NCBI RefSeq assembly: GCF_003946605.1
Contig: NZ_RHOQ01000006.1
Coordinates: 1 to 64,000 of the forward strand
Length of the DNA: 64,000 nt
Direction of reading: 5' to 3'
Origin: Companilactobacillus baiquanensis
Lineage (GTDB): Bacteria > Bacillota > Bacilli > Lactobacillales > Lactobacillaceae
Shown here: positions 31,346 to 42,294 of the stretch, piece by piece
Position numbering within the stretch: the first letter of the stretch is position 1
How the letters are laid out: every line of letters begins with the position of its first letter
Position numbers and translations under genes: made by a program
The notes under the pieces: generated by a model
The model's database searches: none
The model's input: only the letters and a program-made list of their open reading frames with translations
What the model was told of the DNA's origin: nothing

Positions 31346-32688
31346 TATGCCAAGGCGCCCATTGGATCCCATGGTGCAAGAACTTTAGGATCTTTAGATT
31401 CATTTTCAAAGGTTTCTTTTAATGAATCATCTAGGAGGTTCTTATTGATAACTAATTGGTAAACATATTCGTTAAACCATGAGTCGCTCATAACGAAGTA
31501 ACCCTTAGTACCAACTTTTTCACCCCATGAATTTTCGACTTTCCACTTGAGTGGTTTGCCATTTTCATCGAGATCAACACCAGTAATAACCATTGCATGT
31601 GTCATCATACTTTCAATGTAATCAAGACGTTGTGCTTTAGTTAATTCAAGATCTGTATTTAATAGACCTTCTAAATCATAGATGTTTGTGTCCATGATTC
31701 CGACTTTGGTATCTGAACTTTGACCGACATCACTACCAAACCAAACTACTTCACCGCTTTGCAATTGTTTAACAGCAAGGTTTTTAAAGTCATTGATTTC
31801 TAGATTTAGATGACGTACTTGGCGTCCGCCAACAACATTACCCAACATTTCAACAGTATAAACATGGTTATAAGGTTTGTCGTCAGTTGGTGCATTGATT
31901 GTTGAGACGTAGTTGTCTAAGTCCCAGCCAACATATTTTTTAAAGAATTCTTGTGGAGTAATATTTGATTCCTTGTGATACTTTTTATCATCATCACGAT
32001 AAGCCCAGTCAAAACTTGCTGGTGGTTCACCAACTGAATAAACTAAGATCTTATAGATTTCACTTAGCATTTCATTTTTTTGACGTTCAATATCGTTTTC
32101 AGATTCATTGTTGTTAACTAAGTTACGCAAAATAATAGCATCTTTACGAAGTTTAGTATTTAAAACTGTATTGAGTTCGTTTGATTTTGTTCTACTAAAT
32201 GTATCTGGCATAACACTCTTTGGAACGACACCGTATTTTTGAACAAGTGCCATCACCATATCCCATTGACCACCATCTTGTTGAGGTGTTGTCATTAGAA
32301 AGTCAACTTTTCTGTCACCAACAGGTAAATCTGCTGTGTTGATCACGTTTTGGAAGAAGAAGTTTGATTTTTCTAATTTATCCCAAAACAACATGTAGCC
32401 TTCAGATAATTCAAACCCTTTAATCTTAAAATCCTTTTGAAGAGGGTGTCTCATAGTATTTAAAGCTGCGAAGACCCAGCAAAGTCCGGATTGCTTTTGA
32501 TCAGCAACAGATCCTGTATCAATATCAACTGAAAAAACCGGATCCATAGATACCTTAGAAGCAATGGTTTCGCTTGATTTATATAGACCATTGTTAGCGA
32601 CAGCGTTTTTAATTGCTGAAGAGCCAGGGGTCTTTTCAAAATTTTCTTGAAATTTTACTAATTCTTCTGGTGTTATTGCTTTTGTCAT
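31345..32688 (-). CDS. pepC: C1-family aminopeptidase PepC (bleomycin hydrolase type)
   Basis: This 447-residue cytosolic cysteine aminopeptidase trims N-terminal residues from peptides. The active-site Cys70 lies in DQKQSGLCWVFAALN; the family usually has Arg where Leu69 stands. His is in THAMVITGVD and Asn in KVENSWGEK. The C-terminal Ala-rich end plugs the active site in relatives. The start at 32688 is set by AAGGAG; an in-frame codon at 32721 lies inside rpiA. It may be a paralogue (PepE/PepG type) because lactobacilli often have several. It follows rpiA by 19 nt. Confidence 0.9.
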   Translation of the reverse strand: MTKAITPEELVKFQENFEKTPGSSAIKNAVANNGLYKSSETIASKVSMDPVFSVDIDTGSVADQKQSGLCWVFAALNTMRHPLQKDFKIKGFELSEGYMLFWDKLEKSNFFFQNVINTADLPVGDRKVDFLMTTPQQDGGQWDMVMALVQKYGVVPKSVMPDTFSRTKSNELNTVLNTKLRKDAIILRNLVNNNESENDIERQKNEMLSEIYKILVYSVGEPPASFDWAYRDDDKKYHKESNITPQEFFKKYVGWDLDNYVSTINAPTDDKPYNHVYTVEMLGNVVGGRQVRHLNLEINDFKNLAVKQLQSGEVVWFGSDVGQSSDTKVGIMDTNIYDLEGLLNTDLELTKAQRLDYIESMMTHAMVITGVDLDENGKPLKWKVENSWGEKVGTKGYFVMSDSWFNEYVYQLVINKNLLDDSLKETFENESKDPKVLAPWDPMGALA

Positions 32689-32707
32689 AAATTTTCTCCT
32701 TATTAAC

Positions 32708-33394
32708 TTATCTGCATTCAATTACTTTAGGTCCGTCATCATAACCAACAACGATCTTATTTACTAAGTCTAAAAATAATCCATGAGCAACGACTCCTAC
32801 CTGATGATCTAACCAGTCAGCTAGAATGTGTGGATGTTTAATGGATCCGACCTTTAGATCGATAACGTAATTTTTATTATGTGTTAAAACACGATTTCCA
32901 TTTTCATCTAAACGAAACTCTGGTTTTAAGTTTTCAGATTTTAGATCGTTAAAAGTTTTTTCATAGCCAAATGGGATGATTTCAATAGGTAATGGGAAGC
33001 TACCTAGTTCATCAGCCATTTTTGATTGGTCAACGATCCAGATATTTTGATGTGAGTTTGTAGCTACCATTTTTTCAAGCAGATGAGCAGCACCTCCACC
33101 TTTTATACCTTGGAAATTTTTATCAATTTGATCGGCACCATCAATTGTTAGGTCGATGTGTTCAACGTCATTTAAGTCCTTCATAGGGATGCCCAATGAT
33201 TCAGCTTGTTTTTGTGAACGAGAAGAAGTAGCAACTCCGACAATATTGGTAATATCGCCATTTTGGTATCTTTTTCCTAATTCTTCTATCATATAATAAA
33301 CTGTTGATCCAGTACCCAATCCGACGACAGAATTACTTTTAATAAAGTCTACTGATTTGATTCCAACGGCCTTTTTTAGTTCATCTTGATTCAT
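32708..33394 (-). CDS. rpiA: Ribose-5-phosphate isomerase A
   Basis: This 228-residue enzyme interconverts ribose 5-phosphate and ribulose 5-phosphate in the pentose phosphate pathway. The phosphate loop GLGTGSTVYYMIEEL, the active-site DGADQID and KGGGAAHLLEKM are all present. The start overlaps the end of the upstream GNAT gene by 4 nt, so translation is coupled; pepC follows in the same unit. Confidence 0.96.
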   Translation of the reverse strand: MNQDELKKAVGIKSVDFIKSNSVVGLGTGSTVYYMIEELGKRYQNGDITNIVGVATSSRSQKQAESLGIPMKDLNDVEHIDLTIDGADQIDKNFQGIKGGGAAHLLEKMVATNSHQNIWIVDQSKMADELGSFPLPIEIIPFGYEKTFNDLKSENLKPEFRLDENGNRVLTHNKNYVIDLKVGSIKHPHILADWLDHQVGVVAHGLFLDLVNKIVVGYDDGPKVIECR

Positions 33395-33693
33395 TTTTTT
33401 CCTCCTAGAAGTTCTTGATAATTCTCAGTTAAGAGATGTTGTATTTTTGGATCGTTTTTAAATTCTGCTTTAGCATATGAACAAACGGGAACAATTTTTA
33501 AATTGTTTTGTTCGGCATATTCTAAGGCAGCATTTAATAGCTTTTTTGCTAATCCCTGACCACGATGATCTTCACTGACAAAGGTGTGATCGATAGAGAT
33601 CGTAGAGTCATTTATTTTAGTGATCCCAACTTCACCAACCAAAGTTTCATTTTCTTCTATATAAAAACGATTGATTTCTGACTTTATTTCCAT
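33391..33693 (-). CDS. Small GNAT N-acetyltransferase (YjdJ/COG2388 type)
   Basis: This 100-residue protein is a minimal GNAT fold with the acetyl-CoA loop DHRGQGLAKKLLNAALEYA (Gly-Gln-Gly), HTFVSEDHRG before it, and KIVPVCSYAK near the C-terminus. The COG2388 subgroup is usually of unknown substrate. AAGGGGGTT fits the ATG at 33693. It is the first gene of a GNAT-rpiA-pepC unit divergent from dut. Confidence 0.85.
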   Translation of the reverse strand: MEIKSEINRFYIEENETLVGEVGITKINDSTISIDHTFVSEDHRGQGLAKKLLNAALEYAEQNNLKIVPVCSYAKAEFKNDPKIQHLLTENYQELLGGKK

Positions 33694-33824
33694 AAACAAC
33701 CCCCTTAAAAAACTTTTAATTCAATATTACCGTATTAGTGGACGAAAGTCAGGGTTGAGGATAGTTTTATCTGCATTAGAATGCTATTATTTTAGGTATC
33801 TAATAGTTTGGTGAGGTTGGGATT

Positions 33825-34367
33825 TTGAATAAAAAACGCGGTTTTGAAATTGTTGGAAAATATCAAAAACAGGGAATTAATTTGCCAAAAAGACAGACTA
33901 AAAACGCTGCTGGGTATGATATTGAGAGCGCAGCCGATTTTGTAGTTCCTTCGATTTGGAAATTTGGAGTGCTAAATGTTTTAAAATTTTTGTTTAACAA
34001 GGGTAAAATAGAAGATCTAGAATTAGACAAAGTTCAAAAATCTATTAAACCAGTTCTAGTGCCTACTGGAGTTAAAGCATATATGCAAGATGATGAGGTG
34101 TTATTGATTGCTAGCCGTTCAAGTAATCCGTTAAAACGTGGTCTCTCTATTCCAAACGGAATTGGAGTAGTTGATGCTGATTACTATAATAATGAAGGAA
34201 ATGAAGGCGAGCTATTTGTTCAACTTATAAACTTCTTCCCTATTGATTATAAAATAAAAAAGGGCGAACGTCTTGCGCAAGGTATTTTCATCAAGTATTT
34301 AACAACAGATGATGATGAAGGTGGATTAAAAGAACGCCAAGGTGGATTTGGTTCATCTGGAATTTAG
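33825..34367 (+). CDS. dut: dUTP diphosphatase
   Basis: This 180-residue trimeric dUTPase keeps uracil out of DNA and provides dUMP. Motifs are AAGYDIESA, SRSSNPLKRGLSIPNG, the Asp in GVVDADYYNNEGNEGE, KKGERLAQGIF and the C-terminal GGFGSSG arm. An insertion of about 35 residues (SIWKFGVLN to SIKPV) makes it longer than the usual 145-150 residues; similar forms occur in lactobacilli and phages. The start is TTG behind GAGG. It opens the dut-radA-yacL-gltX cluster. Confidence 0.93.
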   Translation: MNKKRGFEIVGKYQKQGINLPKRQTKNAAGYDIESAADFVVPSIWKFGVLNVLKFLFNKGKIEDLELDKVQKSIKPVLVPTGVKAYMQDDEVLLIASRSSNPLKRGLSIPNGIGVVDADYYNNEGNEGELFVQLINFFPIDYKIKKGERLAQGIFIKYLTTDDDEGGLKERQGGFGSSGI

Positions 34368-34385
34368 TTAAGGAAGGAATTATTA

Positions 34386-35756
34386 GTGGCTAAACCAAAA
34401 ACAAAATATATTTGTCAAAATTGTGGTTACGTTTCTCCAAGATATTTAGGACGTTGCCCTAACTGTGGTGTTTGGAATCAAATGGTTGAAGAAGTTGAAC
34501 ATAAAGAAACGACTCAGGCAACTCCTAGTCGTCGAACAAGCGACTTAGAATCCAAACCAGTTAGTTTAAATAATGTTTCTTTTTCAAAAGAAGAACGTGT
34601 CAAAACTAAAATGTCAGAACTTAATCGAGTTTTAGGTGGCGGAATCGTTCCGGGATCTTTAATTTTGATTGGTGGAGATCCGGGTATTGGAAAGTCAACT
34701 TTGTTGATGCAAGTTTCTGGTCAACTCCAAGATGCTGGTGGAAAAGTTTTATATGTTTCTGGTGAAGAGAGTGCTTCACAGATTAAAATGAGGGCTGATC
34801 GCTTAGGAATTCATGGTGATGATTTGTTTGTCTACCCACAAACAGATATGAGTTATATCAGAGAAACAATTAATGATATTAAACCAGACTATTTAGTGAT
34901 CGATTCTGTTCAGACAATGGATGAGCCAGAAATTACTTCAGCCGTAGGTAGTGTTTCACAAATTCGAGAAGTTACAGCGGAATTGATGAATATTGCCAAA
35001 CAACAAAATATTACTGTTTTTGTTGTCGGACATGTTACAAAAGGTGGAGCAATTGCTGGACCCAAAGTTTTGGAGCATATGGTGGATACAGTTTTGTATT
35101 TTGAGGGTGACACACATCATAGTTATAGGATTTTACGATCTGTCAAAAATCGTTTTGGATCGACTAATGAAATTGGTATTTTTGAAATGAGGACTCAAGG
35201 ACTAATTGAAGTTGATAATCCATCTGAAATTTTCTTAGAAGAACGATTGACTGATACTAATGGTTCAGCTGTCGTCGTATCAATGGAAGGAACTCGTCCT
35301 ATTTTGGTTGAGATCCAGTCATTGATAACACCAACGATCTTTGGAAATGCTAAACGAACTGCTACTGGCTTAGATCATAATCGTGTTTCTGTTATCATGG
35401 CAGTTTTAGAGAAACGTGGTAATTTGATGCTACAGAACCAAGATGCTTATTTAAAGTCCACTGGTGGTGTAAAATTAGATGAGCCAGCAATTGATTTAGC
35501 GTTGGCGATGGCTGTTGCTTCAAGTTACAAAAACTTGGGTATTTCAGCAACTGATTGTTTTGTCGGTGAGGTCGGACTTACTGGAGAGGTCAGACGAGTA
35601 AATCTTATCGATCAAAGAGTTAATGAAGCAGAAAAATTAGGCTTCAAGCGAATTTTTATTCCAAAGAACAATCTTGGCGATTGGTCAAAGGATAATACGA
35701 TACAAATTATTGGAGTTTCTACTGTAACAGAAGCAATGAATAAAGTTTTTAATTAG
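34386..35756 (+). CDS. radA: DNA repair protein RadA (Sms)
   Basis: This 456-residue protein is a branch-migration helicase in recombination repair and transformation. It has an N-terminal zinc ribbon CQNCG...CPNCG (residues 9-29), a RecA-like ATPase with Walker [11 protein letters not shown], the RadA KNRFGS motif, and a C-terminal Lon-like domain. The start is GTG behind AAGGAAGG. It lies 18 nt after dut, as in other Firmicutes. Confidence 0.96.
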   Translation: MAKPKTKYICQNCGYVSPRYLGRCPNCGVWNQMVEEVEHKETTQATPSRRTSDLESKPVSLNNVSFSKEERVKTKMSELNRVLGGGIVPGSLILIGGDPGIGKSTLLMQVSGQLQDAGGKVLYVSGEESASQIKMRADRLGIHGDDLFVYPQTDMSYIRETINDIKPDYLVIDSVQTMDEPEITSAVGSVSQIREVTAELMNIAKQQNITVFVVGHVTKGGAIAGPKVLEHMVDTVLYFEGDTHHSYRILRSVKNRFGSTNEIGIFEMRTQGLIEVDNPSEIFLEERLTDTNGSAVVVSMEGTRPILVEIQSLITPTIFGNAKRTATGLDHNRVSVIMAVLEKRGNLMLQNQDAYLKSTGGVKLDEPAIDLALAMAVASSYKNLGISATDCFVGEVGLTGEVRRVNLIDQRVNEAEKLGFKRIFIPKNNLGDWSKDNTIQIIGVSTVTEAMNKVFN

Positions 35757-35766
35757 GAGGTTTTCT

Positions 35767-36975
35767 ATGCGAAAAATATTAATAAATGCTATTTTCGCAT
35801 TGCTTGGAATAGCTGTCGGTATTACATTTTTACCAGCTTTATGGGCAGTCATTAGTATGGCTGATATTAGATGGTTGAATAATGGTTATGTTAACGGACT
35901 TATTGGTGGGATTATTTTATATTTACTTTCATTTTTATTTATTAAACCAATATCTAATATAAATACTCGAATTGAAGGATACTTTAATACTCGATCACCC
36001 GGTTGGATCATTTTCGGAGCGCTCTTTTTAATTGGTGGATTGATCTTAGCAAATATTATTTCGATTCCTTTTTATATGATGCACAATATGTTTGCAAATA
36101 TCATTCCTCCTATTTTAATGATCATTTTAGGATTTTTAGGATTTAGATTAGGTACAAGTAGAAGAAATGATTGGAAGAGTTTTTCTTTAAGCAAGCGCAA
36201 AAATAACGAAAAAAATGAAGGTTTGGATTTTAATGGGGAGATCACACGTCGTGAATCTAAAAAGGATTTTTATCCATACAAGATCCTTGATACATCAGTA
36301 GTAATTGATGGAAGAATTCATCAAATCGCCCAAACCGGATTTCTTGAAGGTAAGTTAATGATCCCCGATTTTGTGGTTCATGAATTACAATTGATTTCTG
36401 ATTCTAGTGATAATCAAAAGCGCGAACGCGGACGCCGTGGACTAGATATTTTAAATGAAATTAAAATGGATCAGACAATAAATTATGAAACAACGACAAG
36501 GGACTATGATAATATTCCTGAAGTTGATATGAAATTACTTAAATTAGCTAAAGAAATTGGTGGCGCTGTAATCACAAACGATTATAATTTAAGTAAGGTG
36601 AGTGAATTTCAAAATGTTCAGGTCCTTAATATTAATGAACTAGCCAAAGTCTTGAAACCTATGGTTTTGCCAGGAGAGACGATGACTGTTAATGTAATAA
36701 AAGAGGGTACTGAACGAGAACAAGGTGTTGCATACCTAGAAGATGGAACGATGGTCGTTGTTGAAGATGGAAAATATTTCATTGATAAAAAAGTCGATGT
36801 CGTTGTAACTAGTGCATTGCAAACAGATGCTGGTAAAATGATTTTTGCAAAACCTAAGCATTCAATGAATGGTATCCAAGGAAACACCAAGAATAGTTCT
36901 AAGGAAAAGAAAAATCCTAAGAACAATTCTCAAAATAAGAGGGGAGTAAATAGAAATGGCAAAAAAGTCAGATAA
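35767..36975 (+). CDS. yacL: PIN and TRAM domain membrane protein YacL
   Basis: This 402-residue protein has four N-terminal transmembrane helices (about residues 1-130), a PIN nuclease-like domain ([18 protein letters not shown] to VITNDYNL, with Asp residues at metal-site positions), and a C-terminal TRAM domain ([13 protein letters not shown]). The basic, Asn-rich tail is disordered. YacL is widespread next to radA; an RNA or nucleotide role is suspected but unproven. Its end overlaps gltX by 20 nt. Confidence 0.92.
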   Translation: MRKILINAIFALLGIAVGITFLPALWAVISMADIRWLNNGYVNGLIGGIILYLLSFLFIKPISNINTRIEGYFNTRSPGWIIFGALFLIGGLILANIISIPFYMMHNMFANIIPPILMIILGFLGFRLGTSRRNDWKSFSLSKRKNNEKNEGLDFNGEITRRESKKDFYPYKILDTSVVIDGRIHQIAQTGFLEGKLMIPDFVVHELQLISDSSDNQKRERGRRGLDILNEIKMDQTINYETTTRDYDNIPEVDMKLLKLAKEIGGAVITNDYNLSKVSEFQNVQVLNINELAKVLKPMVLPGETMTVNVIKEGTEREQGVAYLEDGTMVVVEDGKYFIDKKVDVVVTSALQTDAGKMIFAKPKHSMNGIQGNTKNSSKEKKNPKNNSQNKRGVNRNGKKVR

Positions 36976-38452
36976 TAAAGTACGAGTTAGATATGCACCT
37001 AGTCCTACTGGACATTTGCATATTGGTAACGCTAGAACTGCAATCTTTAATTATTTGTTTGCAAGAAGACATAAGGGGACTTTTGTAATCCGTATCGAAG
37101 ATACAGATACAAAGCGTAATGTTGAAGGCGGAGAACAAAGCCAACTGGAAAACCTTAAGTGGTTAGGCGTTGATTGGGATGAAGGTCCTGATATTGGCGG
37201 AGATTATGGTCCTTATCGTCAATCTGAAAGAAAAGAAATTTATCAAAAGTATATTCAAGAATTACTAGATAAAGGTCTAGCTTATAAATCATATCTGACT
37301 GAAGAAGAACTAACTAAAATGCGTGAGGATCAAGAAGCTCGTGGAGAGATGCCTCACTATGAATATGAATTTGCCGGAATGAGCGAAGAAGAAAAAGCTG
37401 AAAAAATCAAAGCAGCTGAAGACGCTGGATTAACACCAGTTGTTAGAATCCATGTTCCAAAGGGTAAAGACTATGAGTGGGATGACATCGTTAAAGGAAA
37501 GGTTTCAATCGATTCTGATACTATCGGTGGAGATTGGATCATTCAAAAACGTGACGGTATGCCAACATATAACTTTGCCGTTGTTGTCGATGATCATTTG
37601 ATGGAAATCAGTCATGTACTTCGTGGTGATGATCACGTTGCTAATACTCCAAAACAATTAATGATTTATGAAGCACTTGGCTGGGAAGCTCCTAAATTTG
37701 GTCATATGACACTTATCATTAATACTGAAACTGGTAAAAAATTAAGTAAACGTGATGAATCAATTCTTCAATTTATCGAGCAATATCGTGCATTGGGTTA
37801 TCTACCAGAAGCCATGTTTAACTTTATTACTCTACTAGGCTGGTCACCAGTTGGTGAAGATGAATTATTCACACGTAAGCAATTTATCAAGATATTTGAT
37901 GAGAATCGTTTGAGTAAATCACCAGCTAAATTTGACCAAAAGAAGTTGGAATGGGTTAATAATCAATATGTTAAAGGTGCTGATGTCAGTGAGATCACCG
38001 ACTTGACACTAGAAAACTTAATTGAAGCAAAACGTATTCCTGAAAATCCAGATACTAATACTATTCAATGGGTAAGACATTTAACAGAACTATACATGCC
38101 ACAAATGAGTTTTACTCAACAAATCGTTGATCTATCAGATGTTTTCTTCAATCAACCAGATGTTTTGACTGAAGACGAACAAAAAGAGCTAGCAGATGAC
38201 GATGCTCGTCCAGCAATTGAAGATTTACGCACTAAGCTGGAGAAATTAGATCGCTTTACAGCAGCAAGAATTATGGCTGCTATTCAATCAGTTCGTGCAG
38301 ATACAGGTGTTAAAGGTAGAAAACTTTATATGCCTGCCAGAATTGCTGCCACACGTACAATGCATGGTCCAGCAATCGCTGAAGCTATTGAATTAGTTGG
38401 TCGTGATAAAGCATTGGCAAATATTGACAAGACATTATCACAAATGGACTAA
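36956..38452 (+). CDS. gltX: Glutamate--tRNA ligase
   Basis: This 498-residue class I synthetase charges tRNA-Glu and, in these bacteria, also tRNA-Gln as the first step of the amidation route. The HIGH-type motif is [14 protein letters not shown], and the KMSKS-type motif is KKLSKRDES. Length matches the family. GAGGGGAG precedes the ATG. A terminator follows, so cysS may have its own promoter or depend on read-through. Confidence 0.97.
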   Translation: MAKKSDNKVRVRYAPSPTGHLHIGNARTAIFNYLFARRHKGTFVIRIEDTDTKRNVEGGEQSQLENLKWLGVDWDEGPDIGGDYGPYRQSERKEIYQKYIQELLDKGLAYKSYLTEEELTKMREDQEARGEMPHYEYEFAGMSEEEKAEKIKAAEDAGLTPVVRIHVPKGKDYEWDDIVKGKVSIDSDTIGGDWIIQKRDGMPTYNFAVVVDDHLMEISHVLRGDDHVANTPKQLMIYEALGWEAPKFGHMTLIINTETGKKLSKRDESILQFIEQYRALGYLPEAMFNFITLLGWSPVGEDELFTRKQFIKIFDENRLSKSPAKFDQKKLEWVNNQYVKGADVSEITDLTLENLIEAKRIPENPDTNTIQWVRHLTELYMPQMSFTQQIVDLSDVFFNQPDVLTEDEQKELADDDARPAIEDLRTKLEKLDRFTAARIMAAIQSVRADTGVKGRKLYMPARIAATRTMHGPAIAEAIELVGRDKALANIDKTLSQMD

Positions 38453-38464
38453 ATCTGAATAATT

Positions 38465-38507
38465 AAAAAAGAGGTTGAAAGGCTCAATTTGCCTCAACCT
38501 CTTTTTT
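38465..38507 (+). terminator. Terminator between gltX and cysS
   Basis: AAAAAAGAGGTTGA pairs with TCAACCTCTTTTTT, with an inner GGC/GCC helix, giving a 14+3-bp hairpin with a T-run. No T-box or cysE gene is present here, unlike in Bacillus. Confidence 0.9.
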
Positions 38508-38537
38508 GGTAGTTGCTTAATATAGAAAGGAGAAATC

Positions 38538-39941
38538 ATGCTAAAAATATTCAACACATTGACACGTCAAAAAGAAGAGTTTAAATCGATCGTTCCAAAT
38601 GAGGTCCATATGTACGTCTGTGGACCTACTGTTTATAACTACATTCATATCGGTAATGCTCGTTCGATCGTTGCTTTTGACACGGTTCGTCGATACTTAG
38701 AATATTTGGGTTACAAAGTAACCTTTGTATCTAACTTTACTGATGTTGACGATAAGATGATCAAAGAAGCTAAACGTGAAAATATTACTGTCCCAGAAGT
38801 GGCCGATAAATTTATCAAAGCCTTCTATGAAGATGTGGCTAAATTGAATGTTCAAAAAGCTACAATTAATCCTCGTGCGACTGATAATATTAAAGAAATT
38901 ATTGATTTTATATCTGATTTAATTGATAAAGGTTACGCCTATGAATCACAAGGTGATGTTTTCTATCGTGCTCGCAAGTTCAAGCATTATGGTGAATTAT
39001 CAGATCAAAATATTGATCAATTAGTACAAGGTGCCAGTGAACATATTGGCGAGGCTGAATTTGATAAAAAACAAGATCCAGTTGATTTTGCACTTTGGAA
39101 AAAGGCTAAACCAGGAGAGATCAAATGGGATTCACCATGGGGAGAAGGACGCCCAGGATGGCATATCGAATGTTCAGTAATGTCTACTAAATATCTAGGT
39201 GATACTTTTGATATACATGGTGGTGGTCAAGACTTAGAGTTCCCTCATCATGAGAATGAATTAGCTCAAAGTGAAGCTAAAACCGGTAAAAAGTTTGTCA
39301 ATTACTGGATGCATAATGGCTTTGTTACAGTTGAAAATAATGAAAAAATGAGTAAATCTCTAGGTAATTTTGTTACAGTACATGATTTAGTAACTAAAGT
39401 TGACCCGCAAGTATTACGTTTCTTCTTATCATCAACACATTATCGTAGACCACTTGAATATTCCCAATCTAACCTACAAAAAGCTGCCGATAATTTAGAA
39501 AAGATCAAAACAGCTTACAATAATTTACAGTTCAGATTAGATGATGCCAAAGGAGATCCTGACAATATTAAGGATCAAGTAGCAATTATTTCTGATAAGT
39601 TCAAAACAGCTATGAATGATGACTTCAACGTTCAGAATGGTTTAACAGAAATTTTTGAATTGGTCAGTCTGGCAAATAACTATAGTTCTGAAAAAGAAAT
39701 AAACGCCGATAGTGCTAAAGCTATTTTGGACGAATTGGTTCTATTAGGTGGAATTTTAGGAATTAAATTTGATGAGAAACAAGATCTATCTTCTGAAATT
39801 CAGGCAATGGTTGATAAGCGTGATCAGGCTCGTGCAGATAAGGACTTTGCGACAAGTGATCAGTTACGTGACAAATTAAAAGAAATGGGTGTTATTTTGG
39901 AAGATACGCCTCAAGGAACACGGTGGCACATTAATGGTTAA
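38538..39941 (+). CDS. cysS: Cysteine--tRNA ligase
   Basis: This 467-residue class I synthetase has the HIGH motif in YIHIGNARS, zinc ligands including Cys28 and [14 protein letters not shown], and [17 protein letters not shown] precedes the ATG. Its last codons overlap mrnC by 8 nt, the standard coupling in this cluster. Confidence 0.97.
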   Translation: MLKIFNTLTRQKEEFKSIVPNEVHMYVCGPTVYNYIHIGNARSIVAFDTVRRYLEYLGYKVTFVSNFTDVDDKMIKEAKRENITVPEVADKFIKAFYEDVAKLNVQKATINPRATDNIKEIIDFISDLIDKGYAYESQGDVFYRARKFKHYGELSDQNIDQLVQGASEHIGEAEFDKKQDPVDFALWKKAKPGEIKWDSPWGEGRPGWHIECSVMSTKYLGDTFDIHGGGQDLEFPHHENELAQSEAKTGKKFVNYWMHNGFVTVENNEKMSKSLGNFVTVHDLVTKVDPQVLRFFLSSTHYRRPLEYSQSNLQKAADNLEKIKTAYNNLQFRLDDAKGDPDNIKDQVAIISDKFKTAMNDDFNVQNGLTEIFELVSLANNYSSEKEINADSAKAILDELVLLGGILGIKFDEKQDLSSEIQAMVDKRDQARADKDFATSDQLRDKLKEMGVILEDTPQGTRWHING

Positions 39942-40347
39942 AATTGAACAACTTAATGGAGTTACTTTAGCTTATTTAGGGGATGCTGCGTATGAAGTTT
40001 ATATTCGCAGACATCTTTTGGATTTGAATATTACTAAAGTGAATCTTTTACAACAACGGGCTAAACATTATGTTTCAGCAAAAGCTCAAGCAGCACTTAT
40101 TAATTTGATGCTCGAGGAAAATATTTTATCTGATGATGAAATTAGGATCTACAAGAACGGTCGTAACGCCAAAAAATATACAAAAGCAAAAAATACCAGT
40201 GTCTTGACCTATCATATGTCGACTGGATTTGAGGCTTTGATCGGTTACTTGGATATTAAAGGTAACGAAGAGCGTTTAAATGAGTTGATTTCTTGGTGTA
40301 TAAAAAAAGTCGAAGCGGGGGAAACTGATGCAGAACAATTCGAATAA
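39934..40347 (+). CDS. mrnC: Mini-ribonuclease III
   Basis: This 137-residue RNase III-like nuclease lacks a dsRNA-binding domain and matures the 5' and 3' ends of 23S rRNA. It has [18 protein letters not shown] with the signature Asp, and [11 protein letters not shown]. The start is the ATG at 39934 inside cysS; a longer ORF beginning at 39889 lies wholly within cysS and lacks a ribosome site. It overlaps rlmB by 20 nt. Confidence 0.94.
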   Translation: MVKIEQLNGVTLAYLGDAAYEVYIRRHLLDLNITKVNLLQQRAKHYVSAKAQAALINLMLEENILSDDEIRIYKNGRNAKKYTKAKNTSVLTYHMSTGFEALIGYLDIKGNEERLNELISWCIKKVEAGETDAEQFE

Positions 40348-41095
40348 TAACGAAGAAAGTGAATTAGTTTTTGGACATCATTCAGTTGTTGAACTATTAA
40401 AGTCACCAACAGCTGGTCAGCGTGTCAACAAAGTGTTAGTTCAAAAAGGTCTTAAGAGTTCACATATTGGTGAAGTTATTGAATTAGGTAAACGTAGTAA
40501 GTTGATCGTGCAAGAAGTTCCTAAGGCAAAGCTTGATGAGATCAGTAATGGTGGTAACCACCAAGGGATGGCAGCTTATATTGCACCTTATCAATATGCA
40601 GAATTGGACGATATTTTCAAAGCAGCCAAAGCTAAAAATGAAGATCCTTTTATTTTGATATTAGATAGGATCGAAGACCCACATAATTTGGGTTCAATTT
40701 TAAGAACAGCTGATGCGGTCGGTGTCCACGGAATTATTGTTCCTAAACACAGATCGACCGGATTAACTTCAGTTGTAGCTAAAACTTCAACTGGTGCTAT
40801 TGAACATGTGCCAGTCGTGAGAGTTACCAACTTGGTTAATACCATCAAAGATCTTAAAAAAGAAAATATTTGGGTTTTTGGAACGGCTATGGAAGGTGAC
40901 AATTATCGTAATTGGAATGCCAAAGGTGCAATTGCTTTAGTCATTGGAAATGAAGGTAAAGGTGTATCACCACTCGTTCAAAAGCAAGTTGACCAGACGC
41001 TAAGTATTCCAATGGTAGGTCACGTTCAAAGTTTGAATGCCAGTGTTGCAACGGGAGTTTTGTTGTATCAGGCGTTTGCTTCGAGACATTCATAA
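40328..41095 (+). CDS. rlmB: 23S rRNA guanosine-2251 2'-O-methyltransferase (RlmB, TrmH family)
   Basis: This 255-residue SPOUT methyltransferase has an N-terminal substrate-binding domain (ELVFGHHSVVELLKS) and a catalytic domain with ILDRIEDPHNLGSILRTADA, IGNEGKGVSP and SLNASVATGVLLYQ. It methylates the 23S rRNA A/P-loop guanosine in E. coli; the Bacillus gene is yacO. GGGGAAACTG precedes the ATG. In Bacillus the next gene is rae1 (yacP); it is absent here. Confidence 0.92.
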   Translation: MQNNSNNNEESELVFGHHSVVELLKSPTAGQRVNKVLVQKGLKSSHIGEVIELGKRSKLIVQEVPKAKLDEISNGGNHQGMAAYIAPYQYAELDDIFKAAKAKNEDPFILILDRIEDPHNLGSILRTADAVGVHGIIVPKHRSTGLTSVVAKTSTGAIEHVPVVRVTNLVNTIKDLKKENIWVFGTAMEGDNYRNWNAKGAIALVIGNEGKGVSPLVQKQVDQTLSIPMVGHVQSLNASVATGVLLYQAFASRHS

Positions 41096-41219
41096 GGTGA
41101 AAATAATTTGTTTTTTAGTGATACAAACGAAGTTTTAATGAACAACAGTTCTCTTAATTTTATGAATTAGACATGATAAATTTAAATAGAAAAATCGTTC
41201 ATAAAAGAGGGGAACTTTT

Positions 41220-41777
41220 ATGAATAAAACTGAGACCAATCTGATTTTACGTGTTAAGAATGAAAATGATTCAAATTCTCTACAAAAGTTGATTAAACGT
41301 TACAGACCTATGATAGAAAATTTATTTCAGCAGTATTATATTCACGGTTATGATAGAAACGATTGGTATCAGGAAGCATTTATTGTTTGTCACAAAACTT
41401 GTTTGATTTTTAATGGCAACAACGGATCACAATTTGGAAGTTTCTTTAAAATGAGATTCAAAAATCATATTATTGATATTGTTAGAAGAGAAAATACTTT
41501 TAAGAGACAGGCTAATCAAAATGCCAATTCTTTTGAAGTATATTTGGTTGAAAATAATCAATCATTTATCACCAATCAAAATGCCAAAATGGTAGATTTA
41601 GTAAATGGTTTGGATGATTATTTTAATGATTTAAGCCATCGAGAAGCACTGGCGTTAAGGTATTTGTTAGGTAAAATCAAATTTAGTGAAGCGTGTGAAA
41701 AGGCCAAGTGTACTAAAGAGCAGATGGTTCGAGCAACTAGTCGCTGTAAAACAAAGATCAAAGATCGACTACGTTAA
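41220..41777 (+). CDS. Sigma-70-family factor, SigH/ComX-like
   Basis: This 185-residue protein lies where sigH lies in Bacillus, just before rpmG-secE-nusG. It has a sigma region 2-like part (DRNDWYQEAFIVCHK, QFGSFFKMRFKNHIIDIVRRE) and a degenerate region 4 with LSHREALALRYLLG and a helix-turn-helix-like KCTKEQMVRATSRCK. In lactobacilli such proteins are considered ComX-like alternative sigma factors for competence genes, usually silent in the laboratory. AGAGGGGAA precedes the ATG. Confidence 0.82.
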   Translation: MNKTETNLILRVKNENDSNSLQKLIKRYRPMIENLFQQYYIHGYDRNDWYQEAFIVCHKTCLIFNGNNGSQFGSFFKMRFKNHIIDIVRRENTFKRQANQNANSFEVYLVENNQSFITNQNAKMVDLVNGLDDYFNDLSHREALALRYLLGKIKFSEACEKAKCTKEQMVRATSRCKTKIKDRLR

Positions 41778-41850
41778 AATTGTTGGACTTTTGATATTTT
41801 AAAAGCTACAATAATTAAGATAATAAACTGCATAGATTCTGGAGAATTAA

Positions 41851-42000
41851 ATGGGACTAAGAAAAGTAGCACTTGCTTGTACTGTTTGTGGATCAAGAAA
41901 TTATTCGATCACTGAAAATCCAAATAGAACAGAACGCCTTGAAGTAAAGAAGTTTTGCAAGCACTGTGGAAAACATACATTACATAAAGAAACACGCTAA
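41851..42000 (+). CDS. rpmG: 50S ribosomal protein L33
   Basis: This 49-residue zinc-ribbon form of L33 begins [18 protein letters not shown] and ends KETR. It has two CxxC pairs (CTVC and CKHC), the zinc-containing type, and [14 protein letters not shown] between. GGAGAA precedes the ATG. It is 14 nt before secE, the usual order. Confidence 0.96.
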   Translation: MGLRKVALACTVCGSRNYSITENPNRTERLEVKKFCKHCGKHTLHKETR

Positions 42001-42013
42001 ACTGGAGGACTAA

Positions 42014-42199
42014 ATGAGATTATTTAAATTTTTCGGTAGTGTCAAAAAAGAAATGAAACTTGTTGTTTGGCCTACATTTAAAGAAAATAAACGTGATACA
42101 TGGACAGTTATCGTCACATCACTAATATATGCTGCCTTTCTAGCATTGATTGATTGGGGCATGTTATCACTACTACAACATTTCTTGATGGGCAAATAA
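42014..42199 (+). CDS. secE: Preprotein translocase subunit SecE
   Basis: This 61-residue single-helix protein braces SecY in the translocon. It has an amphipathic segment with the conserved EMKLVVWPTFKE and one C-terminal membrane helix. TGGAGGAC precedes the ATG. A hairpin with a T-run follows before nusG. Confidence 0.95.
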   Translation: MRLFKFFGSVKKEMKLVVWPTFKENKRDTWTVIVTSLIYAAFLALIDWGMLSLLQHFLMGK

Positions 42200-42242
42200 G
42201 ATTGTAACTAATTAAAAAATTTGCTACTATTGAACTAAGCGG

Positions 42243-42271
42243 AAACTTCGAAAATCTTTCGGAGTTTTTTT
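42243..42271 (+). terminator. Terminator/attenuator between secE and nusG
   Basis: AACTtCGAA pairs with TTCGgAGTT around AAATC and is followed by seven T. It would partly uncouple nusG from secE. Confidence 0.7.
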
Positions 42272-42294
42272 ATTTTGATTTTTTGGAGGAAATT

